DNA of 64,000 nt from Metridium senile (Eukaryota > Cnidaria > Anthozoa > Actiniaria > Metridiidae), in NCBI GenBank assembly GCA_949775045.1, contig OX459102.1, positions 6,692,185 through 6,756,184 on the forward strand, given 5' to 3'. The notes under the pieces were generated by a model, which saw only the letters and a list, made by a program, of their open reading frames with translations, searched no databases and was not told where the DNA came from. The position numbers and the translations under genes are program-made. Positions 1 to 12,900 of the stretch are shown piece after piece. Every line of letters begins with the position of its first letter. The first letter of the stretch is position 1.

Positions 1-88
1 CGGGTCTCGGGCCTCGAGTCTCGGGTCTCGGGTCGTGGATCTCGTTTCCCGGGTCTCGTGTCTCGGGCCTCAAGTCTCGGGGTATCTC
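1..88. repeat. GC-rich CGGGTCTCG minisatellite, cut by window edge
   Basis: Degenerate tandem copies of CGGGTCTCG and relatives (GGGCCTCGAG, GGGTCTCGTG) run from the first base to about position 88. It is much richer in GC than the flanking DNA and presumably continues to the left. Confidence 0.7.
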
Positions 89-528
89 TTATCAGCGATT
101 TGCATCGCCAGAAAAACTAAACCAAAATGGGAGAACTTCAATATTCAAGTTTTATAAACCCTTATTACATGCAAATCAAATGCATTGTCTTGTGTCAAAT
201 GTGATTGGTTTGTATGCTATTTCGCTTATCAAAATGTTCATATTAGTTTTTACAAATTACACAATTCGCTGTTCCCGGATATATTTTTTTAAGAATCGAT
301 ACTCTAGCTTTCACTATTGAAGTGAAATTATCATTTGAAAAGACCTACTTTAATTTCCTAATTTTGCAATTGATTGATTTTGAATTGGACTTTGTCAAGT
401 GCCTAGGACAGGTTTGGAAAGACACTATAAAAATGTTATCTGTTTTATTATTATTATAAAATAATGATTACTGTCTATTTGTTATAAACTATTTGTAATA
501 CACTATGATTGTTTATTTTTTGCTGCAG
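89..528. other. AT-rich stretch without recognised features
   Basis: No open frame, inverted repeat or known repeat was seen. It ends in a polypyrimidine stretch and TGCTGCAG acceptor at 527-528, so its right part is likely intron. Confidence 0.4.
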
Positions 529-602
529 GTGAATGAATACTTGAATCAAACCAAACTATGTGGCATAGCATACATGCTGAATATATCACATTCATATATC
601 AG
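529..602 (+). CDS. possible internal exon, unidentified gene
   Basis: A 74-nt segment lies between a good acceptor (TTTTTTGCTGCAG) and a GT donor at 603 (AG|GTGATT). Only one frame is open; it reads VNEYLNQTKLCGIAYMLNIS then HSYI plus two bases of the next codon. I do not recognise the family. It may belong to the same gene as 5277-5346 and 31791-31881, but the phases do not join directly, so another exon would have to lie between them. The donor is moderate, so a chance call is possible. Confidence 0.3.
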
Positions 603-614
603 GTGATTACATAA

Positions 615-615
<1 letters not shown>

Positions 616-661
<46 letters not shown>

Positions 662-895
662 CTGATTGATTGATTGATTGATTGACTGATTGATTGATTG
701 ACTTGAGTGATGTATAGATTAATTGACCTATTCATTAAGTTATTGAATAAATGATTAATTGATTGATTGATTTATTGATTGACTGATTGATTGATTGATT
801 GACTGACTGACTGATTGATTAACTTGAGTGATGTATAGATTAATTGACCTATTCATTAAGTTATTGATTAAATGATTAATTGATTGATTGATTGT
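616..895. repeat. (TGAT)n microsatellite with a duplicated 120-bp unit
   Basis: Long runs of TTGA/TGAT with TGAC variants. A non-repetitive piece (ACTTGAGTGATGTATAGATT and the next 45 bases) occurs twice, near 701 and 822, so the tract also has a roughly 120-bp tandem duplication. Confidence 0.85.
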
Positions 896-917
896 GATGG
901 ATAAATGGACGTAAGGA

Positions 918-1035
918 TCCCTTTATCTATTTATCCATTCATTCATCTATTCGTTCATTCGTTCAATCATCAATTAATAAATTAGTTTATCTATCCAATA
1001 ATTCATTCATTCGTTCATGCATTCATACCCGCCAA
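918..1035. repeat. degenerate (ATTC)n / (ATCT)n tract
   Basis: Mixed ATTC, ATCT and ATCC tetranucleotides. It abuts a GTGGGGACCCA sequence at 1049, as does the (CATT)n tract near 33.9 kb, suggesting that the tract and the GTGGGGACC element belong together. Confidence 0.6.
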
Positions 1036-1048
1036 TGGATGAAAGTGG

Positions 1049-1340
1049 GGACCCAGACTTTTCACCTGCAAACTGGGGACTCTTATTAATTATGATAATT
1101 CTTCAAAGATTTTGGAGTATTATGTTATTATTTACTTTAGCTTTGTAAATAATACCTATTTTTTTTATTTTTTTTGCTTTTTTCTTGAGTGTCATTTTTT
1201 GCTCATGGTAAAGTGGGGACCTCAGAATATCAATCAGTGATTGGAATCTACAAAGTAACGTGGGGACCCAAGTTTCTTTAGGTAGATGTGTTCACTTAAA
1301 CAAAATTAAGTGGTACATGTAACGCGATTTGCACGGATTT
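1049..1340. repeat. GTGGGGACC-type dispersed repeat
   Basis: GTGGGGACC or close forms occur at about 1049, 1214 and 1261 in AT-rich sequence, with no coding potential. Similar sequence with the same motif lies at 33.55-33.9 kb. Nature unknown. Confidence 0.4.
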
Positions 1341-1429
1341 ATATAAAGGCATTATAGTGTACTGTATATTACTTTTTGTTGATTTTGTACCGGCTGCCAA
1401 CATATAATATTGCACAATTTTGTAAAATA

Positions 1430-1740
1430 TTACATATAAACTTCAGTTAAAAGTGCTTTTAAGGGATTTTGTTTTTTGTACATTTGACGTCTCAAACATT
1501 TAAAGGAGACCCCTTTTCTGCATTAATATTTGAAAATTATAAGAAATCATTTCTAATGCACACATGAAAGTGGGGACCTCCATTTCTAATGCACACATGA
1601 AAGTGGGGACCTCCATTTCCTATGCACACATGAAAGTGGGGACCTCCATTGCTAATGCACACGTGAAAGTGGGGACCTCCATTTATAATGCGGCATCAGT
1701 TTGATGCGGATACCATGGATCCCCACGGATACATAAATAA
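1430..1740. repeat. copy 1 of a duplicated module with 33-bp minisatellite
   Basis: A leader starting around AACTTCAGTTAAAAGTGCTT precedes about four 33-bp units (1551-1690; each has TTTCTAATGCACACATGAAA then GTGGGGACCTCCA) and a trailer beginning ATGCGGCATC. The same order recurs at 1970-2335. Confidence 0.75.
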
Positions 1741-1969
1741 AATACTTTTTACAAAACCTTTAAAGGTCGTCTGGTTGTATTTTTAGAATGAGCGGTTTTT
1801 TTTTTTCGATCGTGACACGAAGCTGCTGCGATTTTTTATCGGAAACTATATCGGCAAAGTATATAAAAAAGCAGAATTATTTAGTCTTTTTCGTATTAAA
1901 TTTTGAACATCTAGATAGTACGTTTTAGGTATTTCACTTTTTCAAAGGAATTTATTGATATCCAGATGT

Positions 1970-2335
1970 GTTACAAATAAACTTCAGTTAAAAGTGCTTT
2001 TTAGGGATAGATTTTTGTGCATTTGACTTACATTTCATTTGACGTCTCATAAACATTAAAGGTGACCCTTTTCTAAAATTATAGGAAATCATTTCTAATG
2101 CACACATGAAAGTGGGGACCGAGCTATTTCTAATGCACACATGAAAGTGGGGACCTCGATTTCTAATGCACCCGTGAAAGTGAGGACCTCGATTTCTAAT
2201 GCACACATGAAAGTGAGGACCTCGATTTCTAATGCACCCGTGAAAGTGAGGACCTCGATTACTAATGCACACTTGAAAGTGGGGACGTCCATTTCTAATG
2301 CGGCATTTTGACTTCACGGATACCATTGATAGTAT
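1970..2335. repeat. copy 2 of the module with 33-bp minisatellite
   Basis: Same leader, then about six 33-bp units (2092-2306) in which two types alternate (ACACATGAAAG and ACCCGTGAAAG), then ATGCGGCATT. Because 33 is a multiple of three, the minus strand stays open here; this is not a gene. Confidence 0.75.
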
Positions 2336-2339
2336 ATTA

Positions 2340-3690
2340 AACCCGGATACTAAATACTTATAGCAAAAAAAACTATTTCACTTTTTCAAATAAGTTTATT
2401 GGTATCTCAAGTAAAAAAAAACTACTTTTTGTGAGGTTCTGAGAATAGTTCCTTTTGTCACATTCGCCGCTTCGTAAATCGTAAAAGACACACAATTCGT
2501 GTAATTTATAAAAAATTTAATGCACTTTTCACACAAAATTAACTTTTTGAATATCACTTATGTATATGACCTAACTGCTTTGGATGTCCAACAAAAATCC
2601 GATGTCATTTTGGTATGATTTGCGAAGACTCGGTTCTCCATTGCTGTGATGGTGTGTTGATATATTTTTTTTCCTTTCGTGTTCCGTGAGTTGACAAATT
2701 GACTTTAAGCCGTCTTTGTGTTACAGATTATGTTGTTTTCTTTCCACTGGTTCTGATTTGTGATCACCACAATCTCGTTTTAGGCGAGTTTTTTCATCAA
2801 ATCATGATAAAGTTGGCACTGCCTATGCGCCCAAATGCACCTCAAAGCGACCAGAGTTCGTTCTGGTTCGAGCCGTGTCCATGATCCATGATGCATTGCG
2901 CGCCGTGGACACATTTGGATATGGATTTCATCGAAATGCCCTCTCTCCATGGTATAAAATCCATTTGAATATCGATCATCGCGTTATTTACAACCAAAAA
3001 ATGGATTCGTAGCTTTTATCTCTTAATTATTCTATCATTTTCTGCAGTTATTTTTCTTATTTTTTGGTTTTAAAATATAAATATTTGAAGTTTTATTCGA
3101 GCTACCGTTAAGTTGTTATGTATTTGGGTATTCCTGGAGTCGCTGCCGTACAAGACGTAAGCAGAGTTAATCGTAAGGAAGCTGCAAAGCACATAGTCTT
3201 TCAACTGTGGACCTACGAACTAAAGGATACAACAAAAGGATAGGATGGATATCTACTGTAAATAACAACGAGTTCGCTTAAGTTTTACTCTACCGTGTGA
3301 ACATTGAAGAGGAGACCGCTTTCGGATGAAAACACTCACAGAAAACGCAAAAGCCGGAACAGGTTGGTATGATTCTGATGAACTCAAATGTGTTTAAAGC
3401 TGGAAAAAGTAATGATGATAACGTTTTCTCTATTTCTCCTTACACAAGAACCACTTTGCCGACTTTTGTCAACTTTGGTCTACTCCACCAGCGATATACA
3501 CTTGCAAGTCATTTATCTTTATCGCCCATCGCAAAAAATCAACACAAAGCAAGTAAGGTTTTAAGTAGCAAGTAAAATTATTATAAGGTTAGCAAAGAAG
3601 TAATATATATGTGAAAATTTAAAGATTATAATTCATCGTGAATATGAGAAAAAAAGAGTGTAATTCGTTTGTGTCACGAATGTCCAATTA
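2340..3690. other. unassigned AT-rich DNA
   Basis: Only short open frames (up to 68 codons) without recognisable domains. A chance acceptor-like site lies near 3045. I see no gene, RNA or clear repeat. Confidence 0.4.
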
Positions 3691-3694
3691 TCCC

Positions 3695-4026
3695 GGCCAT
3701 ACCAATCGATAATTTCGATAATCGATAAAAGTCGATATCAATCGATAAAAATCGAAATTAATCGATTGATCAGTAGATGAAATCGATGAAAATCGATAAC
3801 CCAGTTTGGTGTGACTATCGATTAAGTAATGTTTAATAAACGAGCAGGAGTGTTTTATCAGGATTTAAAACCATGCCAATACAATCGATTGATCGATATA
3901 ATCACATGAATTTTGTTGTGATTATCGATTTTCATCGATTTCCAATACAATCAATATTAATCAACTAACAGTTATCGATTTCATCGATCAGTTTTCGATG
4001 ATCGATTTTCATTGATTGGTATGGCC
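3695..4026. mobile_element. MITE-like inverted-repeat element, ATCGAT-rich
   Basis: The ends are inverted copies (GGCCATACCAATCGAT on the left, ATTGATTGGTATGGCC on the right). Between them ATCGAT occurs about fourteen times in 330 bp, so the whole element can fold back in many registers. No open frame. Most likely a non-autonomous DNA transposon; family unknown. Confidence 0.65.
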
Positions 4027-4107
4027 AGGAGTTTATACACTAATAAAAACTTATATTTATGACGTCATTTTGCAAAAAGTGTTTATAAATATATTTCTAT
4101 TTATTAA

Positions 4108-4344
4108 GCTTTGGCCAAACGGCAATGATACTTCATGATAGTTGATGATAGTTCCAACTATCATGTGTGTTTGACCACCAACTATCATGCACTATCATGG
4201 ACTATCATAGAGTTTGAACATGTTCAAATTTCACATGATAGTCGATGATAGTTGTTGCCATTTGACCGCGCTTACAGGATAGTTGATGATAGTTGAGACG
4301 CCTTCAACTATCATCAACTATCATAGCCGTTTGACCACCGCTTT
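4108..4344. mobile_element. MITE-like element built from ATGATAGTT repeats
   Basis: Inverted ends (TGGCCAAACGGC at 4112, GCCGTTTGACCA ending at 4337) enclose many inverted and direct copies of ATGATAGTTGATGATAGTT and its complement AACTATCATCAACTATCAT. No coding potential. Confidence 0.6.
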
Positions 4345-4724
4345 ATGTTCATTTTAGCGTTGATATTACTGGAGAATTTTCAAGTAGCCAATCTTAAAAA
4401 GATCCCTGCAGTCATGATCAGTTGAAACTATGATCCAAAGCTTACTGAAACTTGTAATCACCAACTATAGTTCTTTGGAGGTTGATCCTTTGGTTGATAG
4501 GTAATGTTATAATTATCAATTATTATAATTATTTCAATAGCCATTATGATAAAAATATTAATAATAACAATAGACTTTTAGAGACTCTTATATTATTAGT
4601 TATTATTTATCTATTCTTAGTGATTAGTTATATGTAAAGTCCTATTGATCTATTCTTGTAAATAGGGCTATAAAAAAAATAATAATAATAACTTTTTTAA
4701 CGTCTCAATCTTCTATTTGGACAC

Positions 4725-4966
4725 AGGTCGCCAAACTATTTGGGGAGACTAACTCACACTCACTACCTCTACCTTTAATATTTTGCACACAACTCTGCTC
4801 ACATGTTCATTTTTCTTGAGGGAGGAAAACCGGATAACCCAGAAAAAACCTTGTGTAATAGGAGAGAAGAACTCACCAAACAAACTCAACTCACATATAA
4901 TCCATGCCCGAGCTGGGACTCGAACCTGGACCACAGCGGTGAGAGTCCAGCGCTCTCCTTAAATTG
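4725..4966 (-). mobile_element. tRNA-derived SINE
   Basis: Read on the minus strand from about 4966: GGAGAGCGCTGGACTCTCAC, then a polymerase III B-box GGTTCGAGTCC (4916-4926), then a body with GGTTATCCGGTTTTCCTCCC. The head resembles a tRNA whose A-box half has drifted. Body and length fit a SINE of about 240 bp; exact ends are uncertain. Confidence 0.65.
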
Positions 4967-5114
4967 TTATTGTTATTATTATTATCTTAAATTGAAGTTA
5001 TTATTATTATTATTGTTATTATTATCAGACATGCTGGGTAGTATGCAGACGTCTGCAGTGATTGGGACCACCCTTATTTTGCAAAAAGTCCTCTCTCTCT
5101 AAGCCCCAGGTCTC

Positions 5115-5214
<100 letters not shown>

Positions 5215-5276
5215 AACCTGGCTTAATCAAGTTATACAATAACACATAAATGAATGTTTCTTTGATTATGTTTTAG

Positions 5277-5346
5277 TTACAACAAACCCCTCAGTAGCTA
5301 TTGATGATGAAGAATCTGAAGAGGACAAAGATGTTTTATCCATGAA
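5277..5346 (+). CDS. possible internal exon, acidic segment, unidentified gene
   Basis: Acceptor TATGTTTTAG ends at 5276 and a consensus donor GTAAGT starts at 5347. The only open frame starts two bases in and reads TTNPSVAIDDEESEEDKDVL then SM plus two bases of a Lys codon: an acidic, probably disordered stretch. Its exit phase fits the last-exon candidate at 31791 and also an alternative short one at 6659, where AAG AAA AAC continues to a TGA. No family recognised. Confidence 0.4.
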
Positions 5347-5349
5347 GTA

Positions 5350-7912
5350 AGTATGCATTACTGACTGCAAGCGCATTATTACAGCAACTCTTGCCTGCAA
5401 ATATTTTGTTATGGCTCATTGTTATATTTCCGATTACTGTGCAACGCACCGTACCGTGAACACCTCAACTAATTTTTGATTAGTTTTTGACATCTTTTTG
5501 ACAAGTTACTACAATCTTAACCAATAAGCGCAAGAGCGGTATCGTTTGACTAATGGGATGTGCAACAAAACAGATTCTGTGTTCTTCAATTAGTATAATA
5601 AAGCATTCAGATTGGAAATGTTGGCTTTAAATCTAGGAATGTTTGGTAGCCGGAGTGTTATCTCAACTAATTGACCAGTGTTTCAGCGAGTGACTTCTGT
5701 ATTCTACTTAAGAACTTCATTTCATACATCCAAAGACTCTGAAGTGGTTGACCATAGTAGTGGAGGCAGAAATAACTTTTTATATCAAATATATTTATCC
5801 AAAACGAATCGATGATGTGTCGATCAGTAGTAAACTCTTTGCTAGCGAAGAAAAGCTTGGCCCGAGAGCCTCATTTTCATGGTACGCTCATGGCGATACT
5901 GCTGGTTTGTTTGACTCACATGCTCATCTGCGATAAGAGCTATTGAAAGGGACTGAAAGAGTTTTAGAATGAAAAATAAGCTTAAAACGTCACTTTTTGA
6001 CATTACTGGTGAGTTTATTTGTCCTCGTGAGTACTCCCAGGAATGCATTTTGTGATAACTTTCTTGGATGCTAGTGCATAAACATATAACTTGAAACTTG
6101 CAAATTCCTGCACGGCTTTTCGCAATTATTTCAACATTTTTCTCCGTAATTTAGCCTTTTGTCAATGCAATTATCAACACAAACACAACTGCTAGCAGTG
6201 ATAACTTTTAAGAAGATCTGTAGATTTTATCGAAGTTCATTTTCTCAGAAATCCTTCAGGTTCTAGCTAAATACGCAGTAAAAACACTACACAAGTTGTC
6301 TGCCATTTTGAATGTTGAAACACCAGAATTCCTGCAGAAATTCCCGCTTCCTGCAGGAAATGTTAACAAGTTACTTACAGGGTGATGACATAGTAGCTAT
6401 GCATTCCCAGAATGCAGTAGCCACAAAAATATTGTTATAAGTCTTTCTGTTCAAAATTTTAAAATGACCAGAGAAGAAGATAAAGACAAATATATGCTTA
6501 AGACCGCCAGAACTCAATGATTATCCAAGAAAAACCCATTGAAACTAAGTGGAAAACTCATTGTTTGGATTGAGTTTGAAATTTAAATGCAAGATCTTTG
6601 ATTTATTGGGGTTTTATTTACATTTATTTGAAATATGAAGTGTTATTTTGTATTATAGGAAAAACAAGAAAAAGGAAACATGAAACCACATCTTTAGATT
6701 GAATATTCTTTACAGAAGCAGATTCAGGTGAGTTTTTAATTTAGTGGACATGCAGCAGGGAAGAGTAGACCTTAAGTGGTACTCCACCTGGTATCAACAA
6801 ATTTTCGTTGAAAAAGAAAATTTTGGTTCAGACAATTGTAAAACACATTGTGAATTTAAGCCAAAAATGCAAATAATGAAACGAAATAGGATTTTGTTTT
6901 GTTTTGAAAAATAGGCAGTTTAAGACTGCATGAGGCTACTGTTTTAAACAGATATAACTGAAAAATCAATGTGGAAAGTAAAAGAAATAATAAAATAATG
7001 CTCTTAAGAAAATTCCTAAAAAGATTCTAACAAATTAGCAGAAAGTATTAGATAAGATATATAGGTTATATTTACCGACCTAGGCCGGTAAATAACCTAT
7101 TTATTTATTTTTTGCATTAGTTTTGGTTAACATGGAGTTAAAAAATATTATTATTAACTGAAAAAAAATTAACGCGCGAGCGTCAGTTGATTAATTTCTC
7201 TATTCGGTATTACAATGTGAAATATATAGAGGTCGCCATTGATATAAATGTTGGTTAATTTCGATCGTAAACAAAACATAATTATATAACACAGATAACA
7301 TAATGGTTTATTTTTCTGTCTTCCATAATAATATGTTTACGGGTTACCTGTGAAATTTTACATCGGCAAACACGTGATCAAGAAACGAGTCAAACGTACC
7401 ATCATTTCAATCAACATCGTGGTGATAAAATAACTTGTTTTTCGATGATCAATTCAAGTCTGTTAGGGAGCACATATACACAAATCTAAACATAGTTCTC
7501 TACTAAATCTACCGATGAAGAACTAAGGACATTACACGTGAAATTCGGCAATGGATCGGCAATGGATTCATCGACGAAGGAAAAAAACAACCGAAGATGT
7601 TGTTTATGAAAGTTAAACCGCCAAAAAAATTACTTCAAAAGCCGACTCTTAATTACAAGTCATGGTTAGGTATGTGTTTTTCTTTTAAACGTTGTCAGTT
7701 AAAACTAAGTTTTGAAGAAACGGCTAAAAAAATACAAATCTATTTTAGTAACCTGGAAAGTTTTTGCAAAATCGCCGAAGATGAATAAAAATCTCAAACT
7801 TTAAGCTATTTTTTAAGAGACTAAGGAATACACTGACACTGCAATGAACATGTTCAAAGCTGCGAGTTTTTGAATCACAAACTATCATTAAATGTCTTAT
7901 TAAACCTAAATT
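5350..7912. other. non-coding stretch left of the satellite
   Basis: Probably intron if the flanking exons are real. It holds a 40-bp palindrome around 7064-7103 (AGGTTATATTTACCGACCTA and its mirror), an alternative terminal exon candidate (6659-6683), and short open frames without domains. Confidence 0.35.
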
Positions 7913-9944
7913 CCTGGATATACTGTGTTTCCGCTCTCTTCCACAGAAGCAATTTGATTCCATTTCATGGATAAAGTGTTTTCGCTTTATTCCATAGTAG
8001 CAATTTAATTCTATTTCATGGATATAGTGTTTGCACTAGATTCCATGGAAGCAATTTGATTCTATTTCATGGATATAGTGTTTGTGCTATATTCCACAGT
8101 TGCTATTTGATTCTATTTAGTGGATATAGTGTTTGTGCAATATTCCACAGTAGTAATTTGATTCTATTTCATGGATATAGTGTTTGTGCTATATTCCACA
8201 GTTGCAATTTGGTTCTATTTAGTGGATATAGTGTTTGTACTCTATTGCACAGTAGCAATTTGATTCTATTTCATGGATATAGTGTTTTCGCTTTATTCTG
8301 TAGTAGCAATTTGATTCTATTTCATGGATATAGTGTTTTTGGTTTATTCCACAGAAGCAATTTGATTTTATTTCATGGATGTAGTGTTTGTGCTCTATTC
8401 CACAGAGAAATTTGATTCTATTTCATGGATATTAAGTGTTTTCGCTCTATTTGACAGTAGCAATTTGATTCTATTTCATCGATATTAAGTGTTTTCGCTC
8501 TCTTCCACAGTAGCAAGTTGATTCTGTTTCATTGATATAGTGTTTGTATCGCTGTATTGCTTGTATCGTTGTATTGCTTGTATCACTGTATTGCCTGTTT
8601 CATTGTATTGCTTGTATCATTGTATTGTTTGTATCACTGTATTGCCTGTTTCATTGTATTGCTTGTATTGTTGTATTGCTTGTATCATTGTATTGTTGTA
8701 TTGCTTGTATCATTGTATTACTTGTATCATTGTATTGCTTGTATAGCTGGTTTGTTTCTATTGTTGTATTGCTTGTACCGCTGTATTACTTGTATCATTG
8801 TATTGCTTGTATCGTTGTATTGCTTGTATCGTTGTATTGCTTATATCGCTCGTATCACTGTATTTGCCTGTGTCGTTGGATTGTTTGTATCGTTGGATTG
8901 CTTGTATTGCTATATTGCTAATGTATTGGTTGTATCGCTGTATTGCTTTTCGATATCTATTAATCTGATTTCATTGATATTAGTGTTTTTGCTCTATTCA
9001 ACAGTAGCAATTTAATTTTATTTCATGGATATAGTGTTTTCGCTTTATTCCACAGTAGCAAGTGTATTCTATTTCATGGATATACTGTAGTGTTTTCGCT
9101 CTATTCAACAGTAGCAATTTGATTCTATTTCATGGATATTAAGTGTTTTCGCTCTCTTCCACAGTAGCAATTTGATTCTATTTGATGGAGTGTTTTCGGT
9201 CACTATATTCCACGGAAGCCATTTGATTCTTTTTCACAGATAATAGTGTTTGTGCTATATTCCACAGTAGCAATTTGATTCCATTTCATGGATATAGTGT
9301 TTTCGCTTTATTCCACAGTAGCGATAATATATTGTATTTCATCGATATAGTGTTTGCGCTCTATTCAATAGAATCAATTTGATTCTATTTCATGGATATA
9401 GTGTTTTTGGTTTATTCCACAGAAGCAATTTGATTTTATTTCATGGATGTATTGTTTGTGCTCTATTCCGCAGTAGAAATTTGATTCTATTTCATAGATA
9501 TAGTGTCTGTATCGATGTATTGCTTGTATCGCTGTATTGCTCTTATTGGTTGTATCGCTGTATTGCTCTTCGATATCTATCAATCGGATTTCATTGATAT
9601 TAGTGTTTTTGCTCTATTCAACAGTAGCAATTTAATTCTATTTCATGGATATAGTGTTTTCGCTTTATTCCACAGTAGCAATCTGATTCTATTTCATGGA
9701 TATAGTGTTTTCGCTTTATTCCACACTAGCAATCTGATTCTTTTTCATGGATATAGTGTTGGCGCTATATTCCACAGTAGCGATAATATATTGTATTTCA
9801 TCGAAATAGTGTTTGCGCTCTATTCCACAGAAGCAATTTGATTTTTTTCATGGATGTATTGTTTGTGCTCTATTCCACAGTAGAAATTTGATTCTATGTC
9901 ATGGATATAGTGTCTGTAGTGTATTCCACAGAAGCAATTTCATT
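7913..9944. repeat. satellite array, divergent left part
   Basis: The 51-bp unit (core TTTCATGGATATAGTGTTTT, then CGCTCTATTCCACAGTAGCA) begins near 7913 and recurs with more variation than further right. A block of 17-bp units (GTATCGCTGTATTGCTT and variants) lies at 8540-8945 and a short one at 9503-9560. Both periods are multiples of 17, and the 51-bp unit keeps reading frames open; the proteins read from it (17-residue repeats) are not genes. Confidence 0.95.
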
Positions 9945-12900
9945 CTATTTCATGGATATTAAGTGTTTTCGCTCTCTTCCACAGTAGCAATTTGATTCTG
10001 TTTCATTGATATAGTGTTTGTATCGCTGTGTTGCTTGTATCGCTGTATTGTTTGTATCATTGTATTGCTTGTATCTTGTATTGCTTGCATCGTTGTATTG
10101 CTTGTATCGTTGTATTGCTTGTATCATTGTATTGCTTGTATCGTTGTGTTACTTCAACTATCATCGTATTGCTTGTATATAGCTGGTTTGCTTCTATTGT
10201 TGTATTGCTTGTACCGCTGTAATACTTGTATCATTGTATTGCTTGTAACTTTGTATTAATTGTATCGCTCGTATCACTGTATTGCTTGTATCGTTGGATT
10301 GCTTGTATCGTTGGATTGCTTGTATAGTTGGATTGCTTGTATCGCTGTATTGCTTGTATTGGTTGTATCGCTGTATTGCTCTTCAATATCTATTAATCTG
10401 AATTCATTGATATTAGTGTTTTTGCTCTATTCAACAGTAGCAATTTAATTCTATTTCATGGATAAGTGTTTTCGCTTTATTCCACAGTAGCAAGTGTATT
10501 CTATTTCATGGATATACAGTAGTGTTTTCCCTCTCTTCCACAGTAGGAATTTGATTCTATTTCATCGATATTAAGTGTTTTCACTCTCTTCCACATTAGC
10601 AATTTGATTCTATTTGATGGAGATAGTGTTTTCGGTCTATTCCACGGAAGCCATTTGATTCTTTTTCACGTATAATAGTGTTTGTGCTATATTCCACAGT
10701 TGCTATTTGATTCTATTTAGTGGATATAGTGTTTGTACTCTATTGCACAGTAGCAATTTGATTCCATTTCATGGATATAGTGTTTTCGCTTTATTCCATA
10801 GTAGCAATTTGATTCTATTTCATGAATATAGTGTCTATTTCACTATATTCGATTTCAATTTGATTTTATTTCATGGATGTATTGTTTGTGCTCTATTCTG
10901 CAGTAGCAATTTGATTCTGTTTCATTGATATAGTGTCTGTATCGGTGTATTGCTTGTATCGCTGTATTGCTTGTATCACTGTATTGCTTGTACCGCTGTA
11001 TTGCATGTTTTATTGTATTGCTTGTATCATTGTATTACTTGTATCATTGTATTGCTTGTATAGCCGGTTTGCTTCTATTGTTGTATTGCTTGTACTGCTG
11101 TATTACTTGTATCATTGTATTGCTTGTATCGTTGTATTACTTGTATCGCTCGTATCGTTGGATTGCTTGTATCGTTGGATTGCTTGTATCGCTGTCTTGC
11201 TTGTATTGGTTGTATCGCTGTATTACTCTTCGATATCTATTAATCGGATTTCAGTGATATTAGTGTTTTTGCTTTATTCAACAGTAGCAATTTAATTCTA
11301 TTTCATGGATATAGTGTTTTCGCTTTATTCCACAGTAGCAATCTGATTCTTTTTCATGGATATAGTGTCGGCGCTATATTCCACAGTAGGGATAATATAT
11401 TGTATTTCATCGAAATAGTGTTTGCGCTCTATTCCACAGAAGCAATTTGATTTTTTTCATGGATGTATTGTTTGTGCTCTATTCCACAGTAGAAATTTGA
11501 TTCTTTGTCATGGATATAGTGTCTGTAGTGTATTCCACAGAAGCAATTTCATTCTATTTCATGGATATTAAGTGTTTTCGCTCTCTTCCACAGTAGCAAT
11601 TTGATTCTGTTTCATTGATATAGTGTCTGTATCGATGTATTGCTTGTATCGCTGTATTGTTTGTATCTTATATTGCTTGTATCGCTGTGTTGCATGTTTC
11701 ATTGTATTGCTTGTATCATTGTATTACTAATGTATCATTGTATTGCTTGTATAGCTGGTTTGCTTCTATTGTTGTATTGCTTGTACTGCTGTATTACTTG
11801 TATCATTGTATTGCTTGTATCGTTGTATTACTTGTATCACTCGTATCACTGTATTGCTTGTATCGTTGGATTGCTTGTATCGTTGGATTGCTTGTATTGT
11901 TGGATTGCTTGTATCGCTGTATTGGTTGTATCGCTGTATTACTCTTCGATATCTATTAATCTGATTTCATTGATATTAGTGTTTTTGCTCTATTCAACAG
12001 TAGAAATTTAATTCTATTTCATGGATATAGTGTTTTCACTCTATTCCACAGTAGCAATCTGATTCTATTTCATGGATATAGTGTCGGTGCTATATTCCAC
12101 AGTAGCGATAATATATTGTATTTCATCGATATAGTGTTTGCGCTCTATTCCACAGAAGCAATTTGATTCTATTTCATGGATATAGTGTTTGTTCTATTGC
12201 ACAGTAGCAGTTTGATTCTATTTCATTGATATAGTGTGTATGCTGTATTCCATGGGAGCAATTTGATTCTATTCCATACATATAGCTGTTTGTGCTCTAT
12301 TCCGCAGTAGAAATTTGATTCTATTTCATAGATATAGTGTCTGTAGTGTATTCCACAGAAGCAATTTGATTCTATTTCATGGATATTAAGTGTTTTCGCT
12401 CTCTTCCACAGTAGCAATTTGATTCTGTTTCATTGATATAGTGTCTGTATCGGTGTATTGCTTGTATCGCTGTATTGCTTGTATCTTGCATTGCTTGTAT
12501 TGCTGTATTGCATGTTTTATTGTATTGCTTGTATCATTGTATTACTTGTATCATTGTATTGCTTGTATAGCTGGTTTGCTTCTATTGTTGTATTGCTTGT
12601 ACCGCTGTATTACTTGTATCATTGTATTGCTTGTATCGTTGTATTACTTGTATCGCTCGTATCGTTGGATTGCTTGTATCGTTGGATTGCTTGTATCGCT
12701 GTATTGCTTGTATTGGTTGTATCGCTGTATTACTCTTCGATATCTATTAATCGGATTTCATTGATATTAGTGTTTTTGCTCTATTCAACAGTAGCAATTT
12801 AATTCTATTTCATGGATATAGTGTTTCCGCTTTATTCCACAGTAGCAATCTGATTCTATTTCATGGATATAGTGTCGGCGCTATATTCCACAGTAGCAAT

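Noticed and set aside
4900..4966. A functional tRNA gene on the minus strand
   Set aside because: Only the B-box is good; no cloverleaf can be drawn and the sequence runs into a SINE body.
6659..6683. Alternative last exon after 5277-5346 (reads KKNKKKET, stop)
   Set aside because: The phase fits, but the short Lys-rich peptide is less protein-like than the candidate at 31791; kept only as an alternative.
7597..7788. 63-codon open frame (MLFMKVKPPKKLLQKPTLNY...)
   Set aside because: Composition is protein-like, but no splice sites, domain or neighbours support it.
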